Source of the DNA: Oscillospiraceae bacterium
GTDB lineage: Bacteria > Bacillota > Clostridia > Oscillospirales > Acutalibacteraceae
Reading direction: 5' to 3'
DNA: 64,000 bases
Assembly (NCBI GenBank): GCA_015065725.1
Contig: SVPV01000003.1
Coordinates: forward strand, 1 to 64,000
The notes under the pieces are model-generated. The model had not been told where the DNA came from and did not search any database. It saw nothing but the letters and a program-made list of their open reading frames with translations. Made by a program: the position numbers and the translations under genes. Shown piece after piece: positions 15,381-25,191 of this stretch (position 1 is the first letter of the stretch; every line of letters begins with the position of its first letter).

Positions 15381-16610
15381 ATGGCTAAAAAAGAATTTAA
15401 AAAGGTTGTACTTGCATATTCGGGCGGTCTTGATACATCAATTATCATTCCGTGGCTTAAAGAGAATTACAACAATCCTGAAATTATTGCAGTATCGGGT
15501 AATGTTGGACAGGCAAGTGAGCTTGAGGGTCTTGAGGAAAAAGCAATTAAGACCGGTGCTTCAAAAATCTATATTGAGGATTTAACAAAAGAATTTCTTG
15601 ATGACTATGTATTTCCTTGTGTACAAGCAGGTGCACTTTACGAGGATTATATGTTAGGTACTGCGTTTGCACGTCCGCCTATTGCTAAAAGAATTGCTGA
15701 AATAGCTCTTGCTGAGGGTGCAGATGCCATTTGTCACGGTTGTACAGGTAAGGGTAATGACCAAGTACGTTTTGAACTTGCTATTAAGGCTTTCGCTCCT
15801 GATATGCCAATCATTGCTCCTTGGCGTGAGTGGGATATTAAGTCCAGAGACGAAGAAATTGATTATGCCGAGGCACACAACGTTCCCTTAAAAATCAGCC
15901 GTGAAACCAATTATTCAAAGGATAAGAACATTTGGCACTTATCACACGAAGGACTTGACCTTGAAGACCCCAAGAATGAGCCTTTATATAATAAGGAAGG
16001 TTTTCTTGAGATGGGCGTTTCTCCCGAAATGGCACCCGATAAGCCTACATACGTAACTGTACACTTTGAACAGGGTATACCTACCGCCGTTGATGGTAAG
16101 AAAATGGATTCTGTTGAGCTTGTTACCTTACTTAATAAGCTTGGCGGTGAAAACGGTATTGGTCTTCTTGATATCGTTGAGAACAGACTTGTTGGTATGA
16201 AATGCCGTGGCGTTTACGAAACTCCCGGTGGTGCAATTCTTTATAAAGCACATAGTGTTCTTGAATCTATCTGTCTTGATAAAGAAACAGCACATTATAA
16301 ATCACTTGTAGCACAAAAGCTTGCAGAGCTTGTTTACAATGCTCAGTGGTTTACACCTCTAACAGAGGCTATTCTTTCCTTTGTTAAGACTACACAAAAG
16401 TACGTAACAGGTGACGTTACATTAAAGCTATATAAGGGTAATTTAATAAATGCAGGTGTTACTTCACCGTATTCACTTTATGACCCCGAAATTGCAACCT
16501 TTGATGAAGACGAGGTTTACGACCAAAAAGATTCTGCAGGATTTATAAATCTTTACGGTCTTCCCACCAAGGTTTATGCAAAAATGAAAGCAAAAAATAA
16601 CTTAAAATAA
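15381..16610 (+). CDS. argG: Argininosuccinate synthase
   Basis: A 409-aa cytosolic enzyme that ligates citrulline and aspartate using ATP. The PP-loop AYSGGLDTS is at the N-terminus. The [15 protein letters not shown] segment and the [19 protein letters not shown] stretch are typical and complete. CGGAGG precedes the ATG. It is the first of seven co-directional genes covering the whole path from glutamate to arginine, under a promoter with ARG-box-like sites. Confidence 0.97.
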   Translation: MAKKEFKKVVLAYSGGLDTSIIIPWLKENYNNPEIIAVSGNVGQASELEGLEEKAIKTGASKIYIEDLTKEFLDDYVFPCVQAGALYEDYMLGTAFARPPIAKRIAEIALAEGADAICHGCTGKGNDQVRFELAIKAFAPDMPIIAPWREWDIKSRDEEIDYAEAHNVPLKISRETNYSKDKNIWHLSHEGLDLEDPKNEPLYNKEGFLEMGVSPEMAPDKPTYVTVHFEQGIPTAVDGKKMDSVELVTLLNKLGGENGIGLLDIVENRLVGMKCRGVYETPGGAILYKAHSVLESICLDKETAHYKSLVAQKLAELVYNAQWFTPLTEAILSFVKTTQKYVTGDVTLKLYKGNLINAGVTSPYSLYDPEIATFDEDEVYDQKDSAGFINLYGLPTKVYAKMKAKNNLK

Positions 16611-16637
16611 TTATTACACATTTTTAGGAGATAAGTA

Positions 16638-18029
16638 ATGGATAAGATGTGGGCAGGGCGTTTTGATAAAGCTCTTGACAAACAGGCAGACGATTTTAAT
16701 TCTTCAATTCACTTTGATTGCAGAATGTATAAACAAGACATTACAGGTTCTATGTTTCACGCAATGATGCTTAAAAACCAAGGCATAATTTCGCCTGATG
16801 AATATGCTCAAATTCTAAATGGGTTGAGTGGTATTTTAGAGGATATCGAAAACGGTAGATTAGAAATTGATATGGAAGCCGAAGATATACATATGTTTGT
16901 CGAATCGGTGCTTACTAAAAGAATAGGTGATGCCGGCAAAAAGCTTCATACCGCACGTAGCCGTAATGACCAAGTGGCTTTGGATATCAGAAAATACTTA
17001 GCTGACGAATGTGAAGAAATCGGCAGTTTGATTTTAAACTTAATAAAAGCTATTAAGGAAAAAGCTAGTGAAAATATCGATACTATTATGCCAGGATACA
17101 CTCATTTACAGCGTGCCCAACCCATAACCTTTGCCCACCACATTTTAACCTACGCTTTTATGCTAAAAAGGGATTACGACCGTATCGGAAATGCTGTTGA
17201 GAGGATGCTTGAGTCTTGTCCCATAGGCTCTTGTGCATTAGCCGGAACTACATATAATACCGACAGATATTTTGAGGCAGAAAGAAACGGATTTACAGGC
17301 GTTTCACTTAATAGTATTGACGGCGTTTCTGACAGAGATTTCTGTGTAGAACTATTAGCAGATTTTAGCACTATTATGATGCATCTTTCACGTTTTTCCG
17401 AGGAGATTATTCTTTGGTCAAGCTGGGAATTCAAGTTTGTTGAGTTAGACGACAGCTACACTACAGGGTCTAGCATAATGCCGCAAAAGAAAAACTCTGA
17501 TATGGCAGAGTTGGTTAGAGGTAAAACAGGACGTGTGTACGGCGATTTGTTTGCGATGCTAACCATATTAAAGGGTATACCGCTAGCATACAACAAAGAT
17601 ATGCAAGAGGATAAAGAGGCTATTTTTGATGCAGTTGATACTGTTAAAAAATGTCTTTCAATTTTTGCACCAATGGTTGCCACTATGAGCGTTCTCAAAG
17701 AAAATATGTATAAAGCAGCAGGTGAGGGCTTTATAAATGCTACTGACCTTGCGGATTATCTTGTTAAAAAGGGTATGCCTTTTAGAACTGCGTACAAGAT
17801 AGTTGGCGAAATTGTTGGTTATTGTATCAAAGAAGGCTTTGTGCTTGAAAATCTTCCTATAGAAAAATATAAGGAATTTGACTCTACCTTCAAGGAGGAT
17901 TTATATAATGAAATTTCTCTTGAAACCTGTGTTTTAAAGCGTATTTCTGTTGGCGGTACAGGCCCTGAGTCAGTAAAAGCACAAATAGATTATTTTACGG
18001 AGTTTTTAAATGAAAAAAATATTTATTGA
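16638..18029 (+). CDS. argH: Argininosuccinate lyase
   Basis: A 463-aa member of the fumarase/aspartase superfamily that splits argininosuccinate to arginine and fumarate. The superfamily signature GSSIMPQKKNSD is present, as are HTARSRNDQVALD and GYTHLQRAQPI. AGGAGA lies before the ATG. It begins 27 nt after argG, and its end overlaps argC by 20 nt. Confidence 0.97.
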   Translation: MDKMWAGRFDKALDKQADDFNSSIHFDCRMYKQDITGSMFHAMMLKNQGIISPDEYAQILNGLSGILEDIENGRLEIDMEAEDIHMFVESVLTKRIGDAGKKLHTARSRNDQVALDIRKYLADECEEIGSLILNLIKAIKEKASENIDTIMPGYTHLQRAQPITFAHHILTYAFMLKRDYDRIGNAVERMLESCPIGSCALAGTTYNTDRYFEAERNGFTGVSLNSIDGVSDRDFCVELLADFSTIMMHLSRFSEEIILWSSWEFKFVELDDSYTTGSSIMPQKKNSDMAELVRGKTGRVYGDLFAMLTILKGIPLAYNKDMQEDKEAIFDAVDTVKKCLSIFAPMVATMSVLKENMYKAAGEGFINATDLADYLVKKGMPFRTAYKIVGEIVGYCIKEGFVLENLPIEKYKEFDSTFKEDLYNEISLETCVLKRISVGGTGPESVKAQIDYFTEFLNEKNIY

Positions 18030-18942
18030 TGGTAGTGCAGGTACTACAGGTCTTCGTATTTTTGATAGACTTTCTGAACGAAAAGACATTGAAATAATAA
18101 CACTTTCCGAAGAGCTTAGAAAAGACCCTGATGCTCGTAAAGAAGCATTAAACAGTGCTGATATTGCATTTCTTTGCTTGCCAGATGCGGCGGCTATTGA
18201 GGCTGTTTCAATGATTGAAAACGATAATACAGTTGTTATTGATACTTCAACTGCACATAGAACTAATAGTGAATGGGCGTACGGTTTTCCGGAGCTTTCT
18301 GTGGAGAATTACGAAAAAATAAAAGCGTCAAAACGTATAGCTGTACCTGGTTGCCACGCAAGCGGATTTATTGCATTAATATATCCTTTAGTAGAAGCAG
18401 GCATTATCGGGAAAGATGAGCTTTTAAACTGTTTTTCGCTTACGGGTTATAGCGGTGGCGGTAAAAAAATGATTGCCGAATATAACGACCAAAACCGTAG
18501 TCAATTATTTGATGCACCGCGTCAGTACGCTCTTTCTCAAAAGCATAAGCATTTACCCGAAATGTCAGTTGTAACGGGAATTAGAAATGCACCTATTTTT
18601 TGCCCTATAGTTTCAGATTTTTATAGCGGTATGCAAGTGACTGTACCGCTTTTTGCAACACAGTTAACCAACGGCAAAAATATCGATGATATTAAAAAAG
18701 CTTATATCAATAAGTATAACGGTCCTATAGTAGAATTTGTTGATTCTATTGACAATGACGGCTTAATTTCTACTGCTGCTCTTTCAGGTAAAGATTCAAT
18801 GAAGATTGCCGTTTACGGTAATGAGGAACGTATTTTACTCACAGCGGTTTATGATAACCTTGGAAAAGGTGCTTCTGGTGCTGCGGTTGAATGTCTAAAC
18901 ATCGTTTTGGGTATTGATTCAACAACCGGATTAGTTATTTGA
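18010..18942 (+). CDS. argC: N-acetyl-gamma-glutamyl-phosphate reductase (short type)
   Basis: A 310-aa NADPH-dependent reductase. It belongs to the shorter class of AGPR (about 310 rather than 340-350 residues), with DGSAGTTGLRI as the nucleotide-binding N-terminus and catalytic Cys115 in VPGCHASG. GGAG lies about nine bases before ATG 18010, inside the end of argH. The 20-nt overlap implies coupled translation. Confidence 0.95.
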   Translation: MKKIFIDGSAGTTGLRIFDRLSERKDIEIITLSEELRKDPDARKEALNSADIAFLCLPDAAAIEAVSMIENDNTVVIDTSTAHRTNSEWAYGFPELSVENYEKIKASKRIAVPGCHASGFIALIYPLVEAGIIGKDELLNCFSLTGYSGGGKKMIAEYNDQNRSQLFDAPRQYALSQKHKHLPEMSVVTGIRNAPIFCPIVSDFYSGMQVTVPLFATQLTNGKNIDDIKKAYINKYNGPIVEFVDSIDNDGLISTAALSGKDSMKIAVYGNEERILLTAVYDNLGKGASGAAVECLNIVLGIDSTTGLVI

Positions 18943-18955
18943 TTTTGGAGGATTT

Positions 18956-20173
18956 ATGATTAATATTATTTCGGGCGGTGTTACCGCCGCAAAAGGCTTT
19001 ACCGCAAACGGTGTGCATTGTGGTGTTCGAAAAAACAGAACAAAACGTGATTTATCGCTAATATACAGTGAAAAAATTGCAAATGCGGCAGCCGTATATA
19101 CTACAAACCTTGTAAAAGGTGCACCGCTTACTGTCACCAAAAATCATATTAAAGACGGTAAGGCACAGGCGATTATTTGTAATAGCGGTAACGCTAACAC
19201 TTGTAATGCTAACGGAATTGAAATTGCAGAAGAAACCTGCCAATTAGTAGCATCTGAGCTTAAAATAGAACCTAACGATGTTGTTGTAGCATCTACAGGT
19301 GTTATAGGTCAGCCTATGTCTATAGAGCCTTTTAAAAAAGGGATTCCCGAATTAGTAAGTGGTTTATCAGTTGACTGTGGCACATTTGCGAGTGAGGGTA
19401 TTATGACAACCGACACTATCAAAAAAGAGGTTGCTGTTTCTTTTAATATCGGCGGTAAAGAATGTAAATTAGGTGGTATTGCTAAAGGCTCTGGTATGAT
19501 TCATCCTAATATGGCAACAATGCTTGTTTTTATTACAACAGACTGTGCCATAAGCAGTAAAATGCTTCAAAAGGCATTATCTACCGATATTCAGAATTCA
19601 TTTAATATGTTAAGCGTTGACGGTGATACTTCGACAAACGATATGGTTTGCGTGCTTGCGAACGGTATGGCAGAAAATAAAGAAATTATCGAAGAAAACG
19701 AAGATTTTAAGACCTTTATGACGGCATTAAACAGCGTAACAGTTTCGCTTTGTAAAATGATTGTCGGCGACGGCGAGGGTGCTACAAAGCTACTTGAATG
19801 TAAGGTGTTCGGTGCTGATAGTATCGAAAATGCAAAACTGGTTGCAAAATCGGTTGTTTGCTCGTCACTTCTTAAAGCTGCAATGTTTGGTGCCGACGCT
19901 AACTGGGGCAGAGTGCTTTGTGCTATCGGCTACAGTAAAGCAGATATTGATGTTAATAAAGTTGATGTTGCTTTTAGCTCAAACAAGGGCGAAATTGTTG
20001 TCTGTAAAAACGGTGCAGGTGTAGATTTTTCTGAAGAAAAAGCAAAGGAAATTCTTTTAGAAAAAGAAATTGATATACTTATTAATTTAAATAGTGGTAA
20101 TGTTGAAACAACCGCTTGGGGCTGCGACCTTACATATGATTATGTTAAAATTAACGGCGACTATAGAACATAA
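18956..20173 (+). CDS. argJ: Glutamate N-acetyltransferase / amino-acid acetyltransferase
   Basis: A 405-aa Ntn-type enzyme that recycles the acetyl group from N-acetylornithine to glutamate. Autocleavage is predicted before Thr188 in the motif KGSGMIHPNMATML. No separate argA-type gene is present here, so the enzyme may be bifunctional and also use acetyl-CoA; this cannot be decided from the sequence. TTGGAGG precedes the ATG, 13 nt after argC. Confidence 0.96.
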   Translation: MINIISGGVTAAKGFTANGVHCGVRKNRTKRDLSLIYSEKIANAAAVYTTNLVKGAPLTVTKNHIKDGKAQAIICNSGNANTCNANGIEIAEETCQLVASELKIEPNDVVVASTGVIGQPMSIEPFKKGIPELVSGLSVDCGTFASEGIMTTDTIKKEVAVSFNIGGKECKLGGIAKGSGMIHPNMATMLVFITTDCAISSKMLQKALSTDIQNSFNMLSVDGDTSTNDMVCVLANGMAENKEIIEENEDFKTFMTALNSVTVSLCKMIVGDGEGATKLLECKVFGADSIENAKLVAKSVVCSSLLKAAMFGADANWGRVLCAIGYSKADIDVNKVDVAFSSNKGEIVVCKNGAGVDFSEEKAKEILLEKEIDILINLNSGNVETTAWGCDLTYDYVKINGDYRT

Positions 20174-20221
20174 ATTATAGAATTGTACACTTGAAATTAT
20201 TAAACTTTTAAGGTGAATAAA

Positions 20222-21100
20222 ATGTCTTTAAATATCACAAATGCACAACGTGCAGAAATTTTAACACAAGCATTACCGTACATACAAAAATATTACGGCA
20301 AAATTGTTGTAATTAAATATGGCGGTAACGCTATGATTAATGAAGAACTTAAACAACAGGTTATGGAAGATACGGTTTTACTCTCCCTTGTTGGTGTTAA
20401 GGTTGTGTTAGTTCATGGCGGAGGTCCTGAGATTACCGATACATTGAATAAAGTAGGTAAAGAATCGGAGTTTGTTGACGGACTTCGTGTTACCGATAAG
20501 GAAACCGTTGACATTGTTCAAATGGTGCTTGCAGGTAAGGTGAATAAGAGTCTTGTTAACCTTTTAGGTGCAAAAGGCGGAAAAGCTATGGGTATTTCAG
20601 GTATTGATGCTCATCTCATTGAAGCCAAAATTAAAGACGAAAGACTAGGCTATGTCGGTAAAATCACTAATATTAATGTTAATCCCATAATCGACCTGCT
20701 TGATAACGGGTATATTCCGGTTGTTTCTACCGTTGCTTGTGATAAAGAGGGTAATGTTTATAATATAAACGCTGATACCGCCGCCGCATATATTGCGGGT
20801 GCTCTTAAAGCGGAAAGTCTTATATCAATGACCGATATTGCAGGCGTTATGCGTGATAAAGACGCCCCTGAAACATTAATTCCCGTAATTGATATTAAAG
20901 ATTCTGTTGAACTCTTTAATTCGGGTGTTATTTCGGGCGGTATGATACCAAAGGTAGAGTGTTGCATTGATGCTATTCATAGAGGCGTTAAAAAGGTATT
21001 TATTATGGACGGTAGAGTTCCGCACTCCTTACTAATAGAAACCCTTACAAACGAGGGTGCAGGAACAATGGTTATTGAGGATAAGAATAATGAGCATTAA
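20222..21100 (+). CDS. argB: Acetylglutamate kinase
   Basis: A 292-aa amino-acid kinase that phosphorylates N-acetylglutamate, usually the arginine feedback point. The phosphate-binding IKYGGNAM and LVHGGGPEI motifs, GMIPKVECCIDAI, and the N-terminal helix of arginine-sensitive hexameric enzymes (LTQALPYIQKYYGK) are visible. I place the start at ATG 20222 (AAGG eight bases upstream) rather than at the GTG at 20213, which lies on the ribosome binding site. It overlaps argD by 11 nt. Confidence 0.96.
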   Translation: MSLNITNAQRAEILTQALPYIQKYYGKIVVIKYGGNAMINEELKQQVMEDTVLLSLVGVKVVLVHGGGPEITDTLNKVGKESEFVDGLRVTDKETVDIVQMVLAGKVNKSLVNLLGAKGGKAMGISGIDAHLIEAKIKDERLGYVGKITNINVNPIIDLLDNGYIPVVSTVACDKEGNVYNINADTAAAYIAGALKAESLISMTDIAGVMRDKDAPETLIPVIDIKDSVELFNSGVISGGMIPKVECCIDAIHRGVKKVFIMDGRVPHSLLIETLTNEGAGTMVIEDKNNEH

Positions 21101-22250
21101 GGAATTTGACAGTAATTATATTGCTAATACATACGCACGCTTTCCGCTTGTTTTAAAAGAGGGAAGCGGCTCTCTTGTAAAAGATGAAAACGGTAAAGAA
21201 TATATAGATATGGCAACAGGTATTGCCGTTAACACCTTTGGTTATTCTGATGAAGAGTGGACTAAAGCTGTAAGCGAACAGCTTTTTAAGCTTCAGCATA
21301 CCTCAAATCTTTATTATTCGGAGCCGTGTGCTATGCTTGCAAAAGCACTTTGTGAGAAAACAGGTATGAAAAAGGTTTTCTTTTCAAATTCGGGTGCAGA
21401 AGCCAACGAATGTGCAATAAAGGTTGCACGTAAATATGCCGCACAAAAAAAGGGAAGTGATTATCATAAAATAATCACCCTTAAAAACAGCTTTCACGGT
21501 AGAACAATAACAACCCTTGCCGCAACGGGACAAGATGTCTTTCATAAAGACTTTTTGCCTTTAACCGACGGTTTCTTGTATGTTGAAGCTAACAATATTG
21601 CCGACCTTGAAGAAAAAATTAATACTAACAAGGTAGCTGCAATAATGTTTGAGGTTGTTCAAGGCGAAGGCGGTGTTTTACCGCTTCAAAAAGACTTTAT
21701 TGATTATATTAAAAAGATTTCCTTTGAAAAGGACATTATTACTATAGCCGACGAAGTGCAGTGCGGTAATGGACGTACCGGCAAACTTTACGGTTATATG
21801 AATTATGATATTATGCCCGATATTGTATCCACCGCAAAAGGTCTTGGCGGTGGATTGCCGATTGGTGCTACATTATTATCCGATAAAACTAAGGATGTTT
21901 TTGCGGTATCAGACCATGGCTCAACCTTTGGTGGCAATCCTGTTTGTTGTGCAGGTGCATTGAATATCATTAATCGTTTAGATGATAACCTACTTGATGA
22001 AGTAAAAGAAAAATCAAAATATATAATTAATGAGCTTACAAATTCCAAGGGTATAAAAAACGTTACGGGACTAGGTTTAATGCTTGGTATTGAAACCGAA
22101 AATGATGCTTCAGAAGTAATTAATAACTGTATTGAAAACGGTGTTTTAGTTATTAAAGCTAAATCTAAGGTCAGATTATTACCGGCTTTAAATATACCGT
22201 GGGATTTGCTAAAAAAAGCGGTAGAAATTATAAAATCGGCTTGTTGTTAG
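21090..22250 (+). CDS. argD: Acetylornithine aminotransferase
   Basis: A 386-aa class III PLP aminotransferase. The PLP lysine is Lys250 in STAKGLGGGLPIGA. FFSNSGAEANE and SFHGRT are typical. I choose ATG 21090, which lies within the end of argB with GAGG nine bases upstream; an earlier ATG at 21057 would add 11 residues without family support. It is coupled to argB and precedes argF by 12 nt. Confidence 0.95.
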   Translation: MSIKEFDSNYIANTYARFPLVLKEGSGSLVKDENGKEYIDMATGIAVNTFGYSDEEWTKAVSEQLFKLQHTSNLYYSEPCAMLAKALCEKTGMKKVFFSNSGAEANECAIKVARKYAAQKKGSDYHKIITLKNSFHGRTITTLAATGQDVFHKDFLPLTDGFLYVEANNIADLEEKINTNKVAAIMFEVVQGEGGVLPLQKDFIDYIKKISFEKDIITIADEVQCGNGRTGKLYGYMNYDIMPDIVSTAKGLGGGLPIGATLLSDKTKDVFAVSDHGSTFGGNPVCCAGALNIINRLDDNLLDEVKEKSKYIINELTNSKGIKNVTGLGLMLGIETENDASEVINNCIENGVLVIKAKSKVRLLPALNIPWDLLKKAVEIIKSACC

Positions 22251-22262
22251 GAGGCCATATAT

Positions 22263-23264
22263 ATGTTGTTAAACGGTAAAGAATTTAAAGGTAAAAGCTT
22301 TTTAAAATTGCTTGATTTTTCTACTAGTGATATTGAAGCCTTGTTAGATTTATCAGCAGAATTAAAAGCTAAAAAGAAAAACGGTGTTGAGCATAAGCTT
22401 TGCGAAGGTAAAAATATAGCACTTATTTTTGAAAAAACAAGCACGAGAACACGCTGTAGCTTTGAGGTTGCCGCTTATGACTTGGGTATGGGAGTTACAT
22501 ATCTTGACCCAACAGGCTCTCAAATAGGCAAAAAAGAAAGTATTGCAGATACTGCAAGGGTGCTAGGCAGAATATATGACGGTATCGAATACCGTGGATT
22601 TGGTCAAGAAATTGTTGAAGATTTAAGTAAATATGCAGGAATTCCGGTTTATAACGGACTCACAAATGAATTTCATCCAACGCAAATATTGGCAGATTTC
22701 TTAACTATTAAAGAGCATTTTGGAAAGCTTAAAGGCATTAATTTTGTTTATATGGGAGACGCACGCTTCAATATGGCAAATTCCTTAATGGTTGGCTGTG
22801 CAAAAATGGGGCTTAATTTTACAGCCTGTGCACCCGAAAAGTATTTTCCAAATAAAGAGCTAATTGATGAATGCAAAAAAATCGCTGAAACAACAGGTGC
22901 TACTTTAAACTTTGAAACCAATCCTTTGCTTGCTACAAAAAACGCCGACGTTATTTATACTGATGTTTGGGTATCTATGGGTGAGCCTATTGAAGTTTGG
23001 GAGGAAAGAATTAAGGATTTATCTCCTTATCAAGTTAATTCTAAAATTATGAAAAATGCGGGAGAAAATGCCGTATTTATGCACTGTTTACCTGCTTTTC
23101 ACGACCTAAATACCACAACGGGTAGGGAAATGGGTGAGCGTTTTAAGATGGATGCTATGGAGGTTACAGACGAGGTATTTGAAAGTAAACAATCTATTGT
23201 GTTTGATGAAGCTGAAAACCGTATGCATACAATTAAAGCTGTTTTAGCAGCAACCTTGGCATAA
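22263..23264 (+). CDS. argF: Ornithine carbamoyltransferase
   Basis: A 333-aa enzyme that makes citrulline from ornithine and carbamoyl phosphate. The carbamoyl-phosphate motif STRTR is at 60-64; [11 protein letters not shown] and the ornithine-side HCLPAFHD are intact. AGGAGG precedes the ATG. It is the last gene of argGHCJBDF; a perfect hairpin follows. Carbamoyl-phosphate synthase is not in the window. Confidence 0.96.
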   Translation: MLLNGKEFKGKSFLKLLDFSTSDIEALLDLSAELKAKKKNGVEHKLCEGKNIALIFEKTSTRTRCSFEVAAYDLGMGVTYLDPTGSQIGKKESIADTARVLGRIYDGIEYRGFGQEIVEDLSKYAGIPVYNGLTNEFHPTQILADFLTIKEHFGKLKGINFVYMGDARFNMANSLMVGCAKMGLNFTACAPEKYFPNKELIDECKKIAETTGATLNFETNPLLATKNADVIYTDVWVSMGEPIEVWEERIKDLSPYQVNSKIMKNAGENAVFMHCLPAFHDLNTTTGREMGERFKMDAMEVTDEVFESKQSIVFDEAENRMHTIKAVLAATLA

Positions 23265-23282
23265 TAATTAAAAAATAGAACA

Positions 23283-23334
23283 CTACCCCACTATTGTTAA
23301 TTTTTTAACAATAGTGGGGTAGGTTATTTTAATG
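23283..23334 (+). terminator. Terminator of the arginine operon
   Basis: An 18-bp perfect stem (23283-23300 with 23305-23322) and a TTTT loop, 18 nt after the argF stop. The following tail is only moderately T-rich. It is the most stable hairpin in the intergenic DNA of this window that I noticed. Confidence 0.8.
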
Positions 23335-23906
23335 CAATTAATAGGCGATACTTCACTATAGTTAATAATGAATAACCTTATCTTCCTAAAATTGTATCAT
23401 ATAGGTATTTATAATTAGAATTTAGTAATAACAACTTTATATTATATCAGTGGATTTTTTATAAATATACTATTTTATAAAATCGTTTAATTTTTATATT
23501 TTTATGGATAGTTCGTTAAAATAAAATGCAATCGATGAGAATTTTTATATAATGAAAAAAATCTTTAAAAACAATGTTCTGATTAGAATATTTTTATTAA
23601 ATGGGTATAGCTATAAGTAAAATTAAAAAAAGAAATAATTGTTTTTCCATTTTTCAATCTACATTAATAGTTTTTCAAAAAAGCATTAAATATAACTCAA
23701 AAAAACTATTATTCGCTAAATTGCTATATTATTATTAGGTAAACAATCTATGCCGATTTACATGTATTACCATTCCCCGAACTATACAAAATATTCATTT
23801 TGTATAGTTGGATATATTTTTTTAACTCTGCATATAAATGTTTTTGCATTATATCCCCTTATCGATTTAAATATAAAAAGCCGACATTAAATCGGCTTTT
23901 TTAATA
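23335..23906. other. AT-rich intergenic region with a second perfect hairpin
   Basis: About 570 nt with no credible gene on either strand. It holds a 13-bp perfect stem (AACTATACAAAAT at 23780-23792, ATTTTGTATAGTT at 23797-23809, 4-nt loop) followed on the plus strand by a T-run near 23817-23823. This could end a short RNA transcribed from the gap, but I see no convincing promoter for it. The rest could be decayed coding sequence or spacer. Confidence 0.5.
23876..23900. terminator. Terminator of the orphan membrane-protein gene
   Basis: AAAAGCCGA (23876-23884) pairs with TCGGCTTTT (23892-23900), with T-runs on both sides. It lies just past the minus-strand stop at 23907. Confidence 0.8.
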
Positions 23907-24485
23907 TTAAATCGTATCTAAATATTCTTCCCAGGTTATATCAATGTTTTCGGTTTCTTTTTTTGTTTTGTATTCTTCGTAAAGTGTTTTTTCAATTTTT
24001 TTATATAAGTTTGTAAATTTAAAATAACTTATAACCAAAACTAATAGCATCATTAAAGAAACAATAACTATTGCGGTATGCGGAATTAGATGTCTTGTAA
24101 AGAAAATAGTTTTGTACCCTAGTGTAGTAGTTGCATCCTTTAAAAGCGGTGCATAAACAATCACAGTAAAAATTGAAGAAAAAATCGAAATAAATATACC
24201 AATGAGTTTTAGTTTTGTTAAAGAAAAAATGTATCCCAGTAAACTAAGTGCGGTAAAAAACAATAAAGTATAAAAAGTATTAGATACACTCTTAAATAGT
24301 TCTGTGCCGATCTTTAGACTCCAACTTAAAACAGTTAAAAAATTCATTATGAATGCCCACACAAAAAACACTGAAAAAAAAATCTTTAAAGCTCCGAAAA
24401 ATTTACCACTTGATTTTATGTAGGTTATTCCTCTTTTATATTCGTACTGCTCTACCCTATTAATTATTGTTTGATTCTTTTTCAT
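23907..24485 (-). CDS. Hypothetical membrane protein, four predicted helices
   Basis: A 192-aa protein I do not recognise. It has a charged N-terminus (residues 1-28), hydrophobic segments near 33-55, 69-88, 91-112 and 134-157, and a charged, likely helical C-terminal tail (158-192) ending in an acidic stretch. The ATG at 24485 follows a GAGG-like site. It stands alone between its own terminator and the divergent trmL gene. Composition is AT-rich like its surroundings. It could be a small stress or envelope protein, but no function should be assumed. Confidence 0.65.
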   Translation of the reverse strand: MKKNQTIINRVEQYEYKRGITYIKSSGKFFGALKIFFSVFFVWAFIMNFLTVLSWSLKIGTELFKSVSNTFYTLLFFTALSLLGYIFSLTKLKLIGIFISIFSSIFTVIVYAPLLKDATTTLGYKTIFFTRHLIPHTAIVIVSLMMLLVLVISYFKFTNLYKKIEKTLYEEYKTKKETENIDITWEEYLDTI

Positions 24486-24587
24486 AATAGCACCTCAATA
24501 CTTTAATTATATCAACAAGCTATCGTCTTGACAAGAGACAATTTTAAAAATATAATAAATAAGTAACAAACTTTAGGAGATTTATAT

Positions 24588-25085
24588 ATGCCAAGAATTA
24601 ACATTGTAATGGTTGAGCCGGAAATTCCACAAAATACCGGTAATGTTGCAAGAACATGTGCGGCAACCGGTGCTAGATTGCACCTTGTGGGTCCTATGGG
24701 ATTTAAAATAGATGATAAAAAATTAAAACGTGCAGGTCTTGACTATTGGCAGTATTTAGATATTACATACTATGATAGTTTGGAAGACTTTTTTGCCAAA
24801 AATAATGGTAACTTCTATTATTTTACTACAAAAGCACGCCATAGTTATACGGAAATTAATTATCCTGACGATTGCTATATACTTTTCGGCAAAGAAACTA
24901 AGGGTTTGCCCGAAGAATTATTGCTTAAAAATCCTGATACTTGTGTAAGAATTCCAATTATGGGAGAAATCAGAAGTCTTAACCTTTCGAACTCAGTAGC
25001 AATAGGCGTTTACGAGATTTTAAGGCAGTGGGATTTCCCCACCCTCGAGAATTTTGGACAATTACACAATTATTCGTGGGAATAA
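24588..25085 (+). CDS. trmL: tRNA (cytidine/uridine(34)-2'-O)-methyltransferase TrmL
   Basis: A 165-aa SPOUT methyltransferase of standard length. It begins with the family pattern NIVMVEPEIPQNTGNVARTC and has LFGKETKGLPEE and IPIMGEIRSLNLSNSVAI at the SAM-binding trefoil knot. It methylates the wobble ribose of certain tRNAs (Leu in E. coli). AGGAGA precedes the ATG. It appears to be a single gene ahead of the glycolytic cluster. Confidence 0.94.
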   Translation: MPRINIVMVEPEIPQNTGNVARTCAATGARLHLVGPMGFKIDDKKLKRAGLDYWQYLDITYYDSLEDFFAKNNGNFYYFTTKARHSYTEINYPDDCYILFGKETKGLPEELLLKNPDTCVRIPIMGEIRSLNLSNSVAIGVYEILRQWDFPTLENFGQLHNYSWE

Positions 25086-25121
25086 CCTTTAATTATTTAT
25101 AATTAAAATTTAAAATTATGG

Positions 25122-25149
25122 TTGAAAAATAAACAAAATGTGGTAAAAT
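25122..25149 (+). promoter_or_regulatory. Sigma-A-like promoter of pgk-tpiA-gpmI
   Basis: TTGAAA (25122-25127), a 16-nt spacer and TAAAAT (25144-25149), 43 nt before the pgk ATG. Confidence 0.55.
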
Positions 25150-25191
25150 AAATATTGTAAAAAAATTAACAAACTTGAAAGGAAGTCCAAT

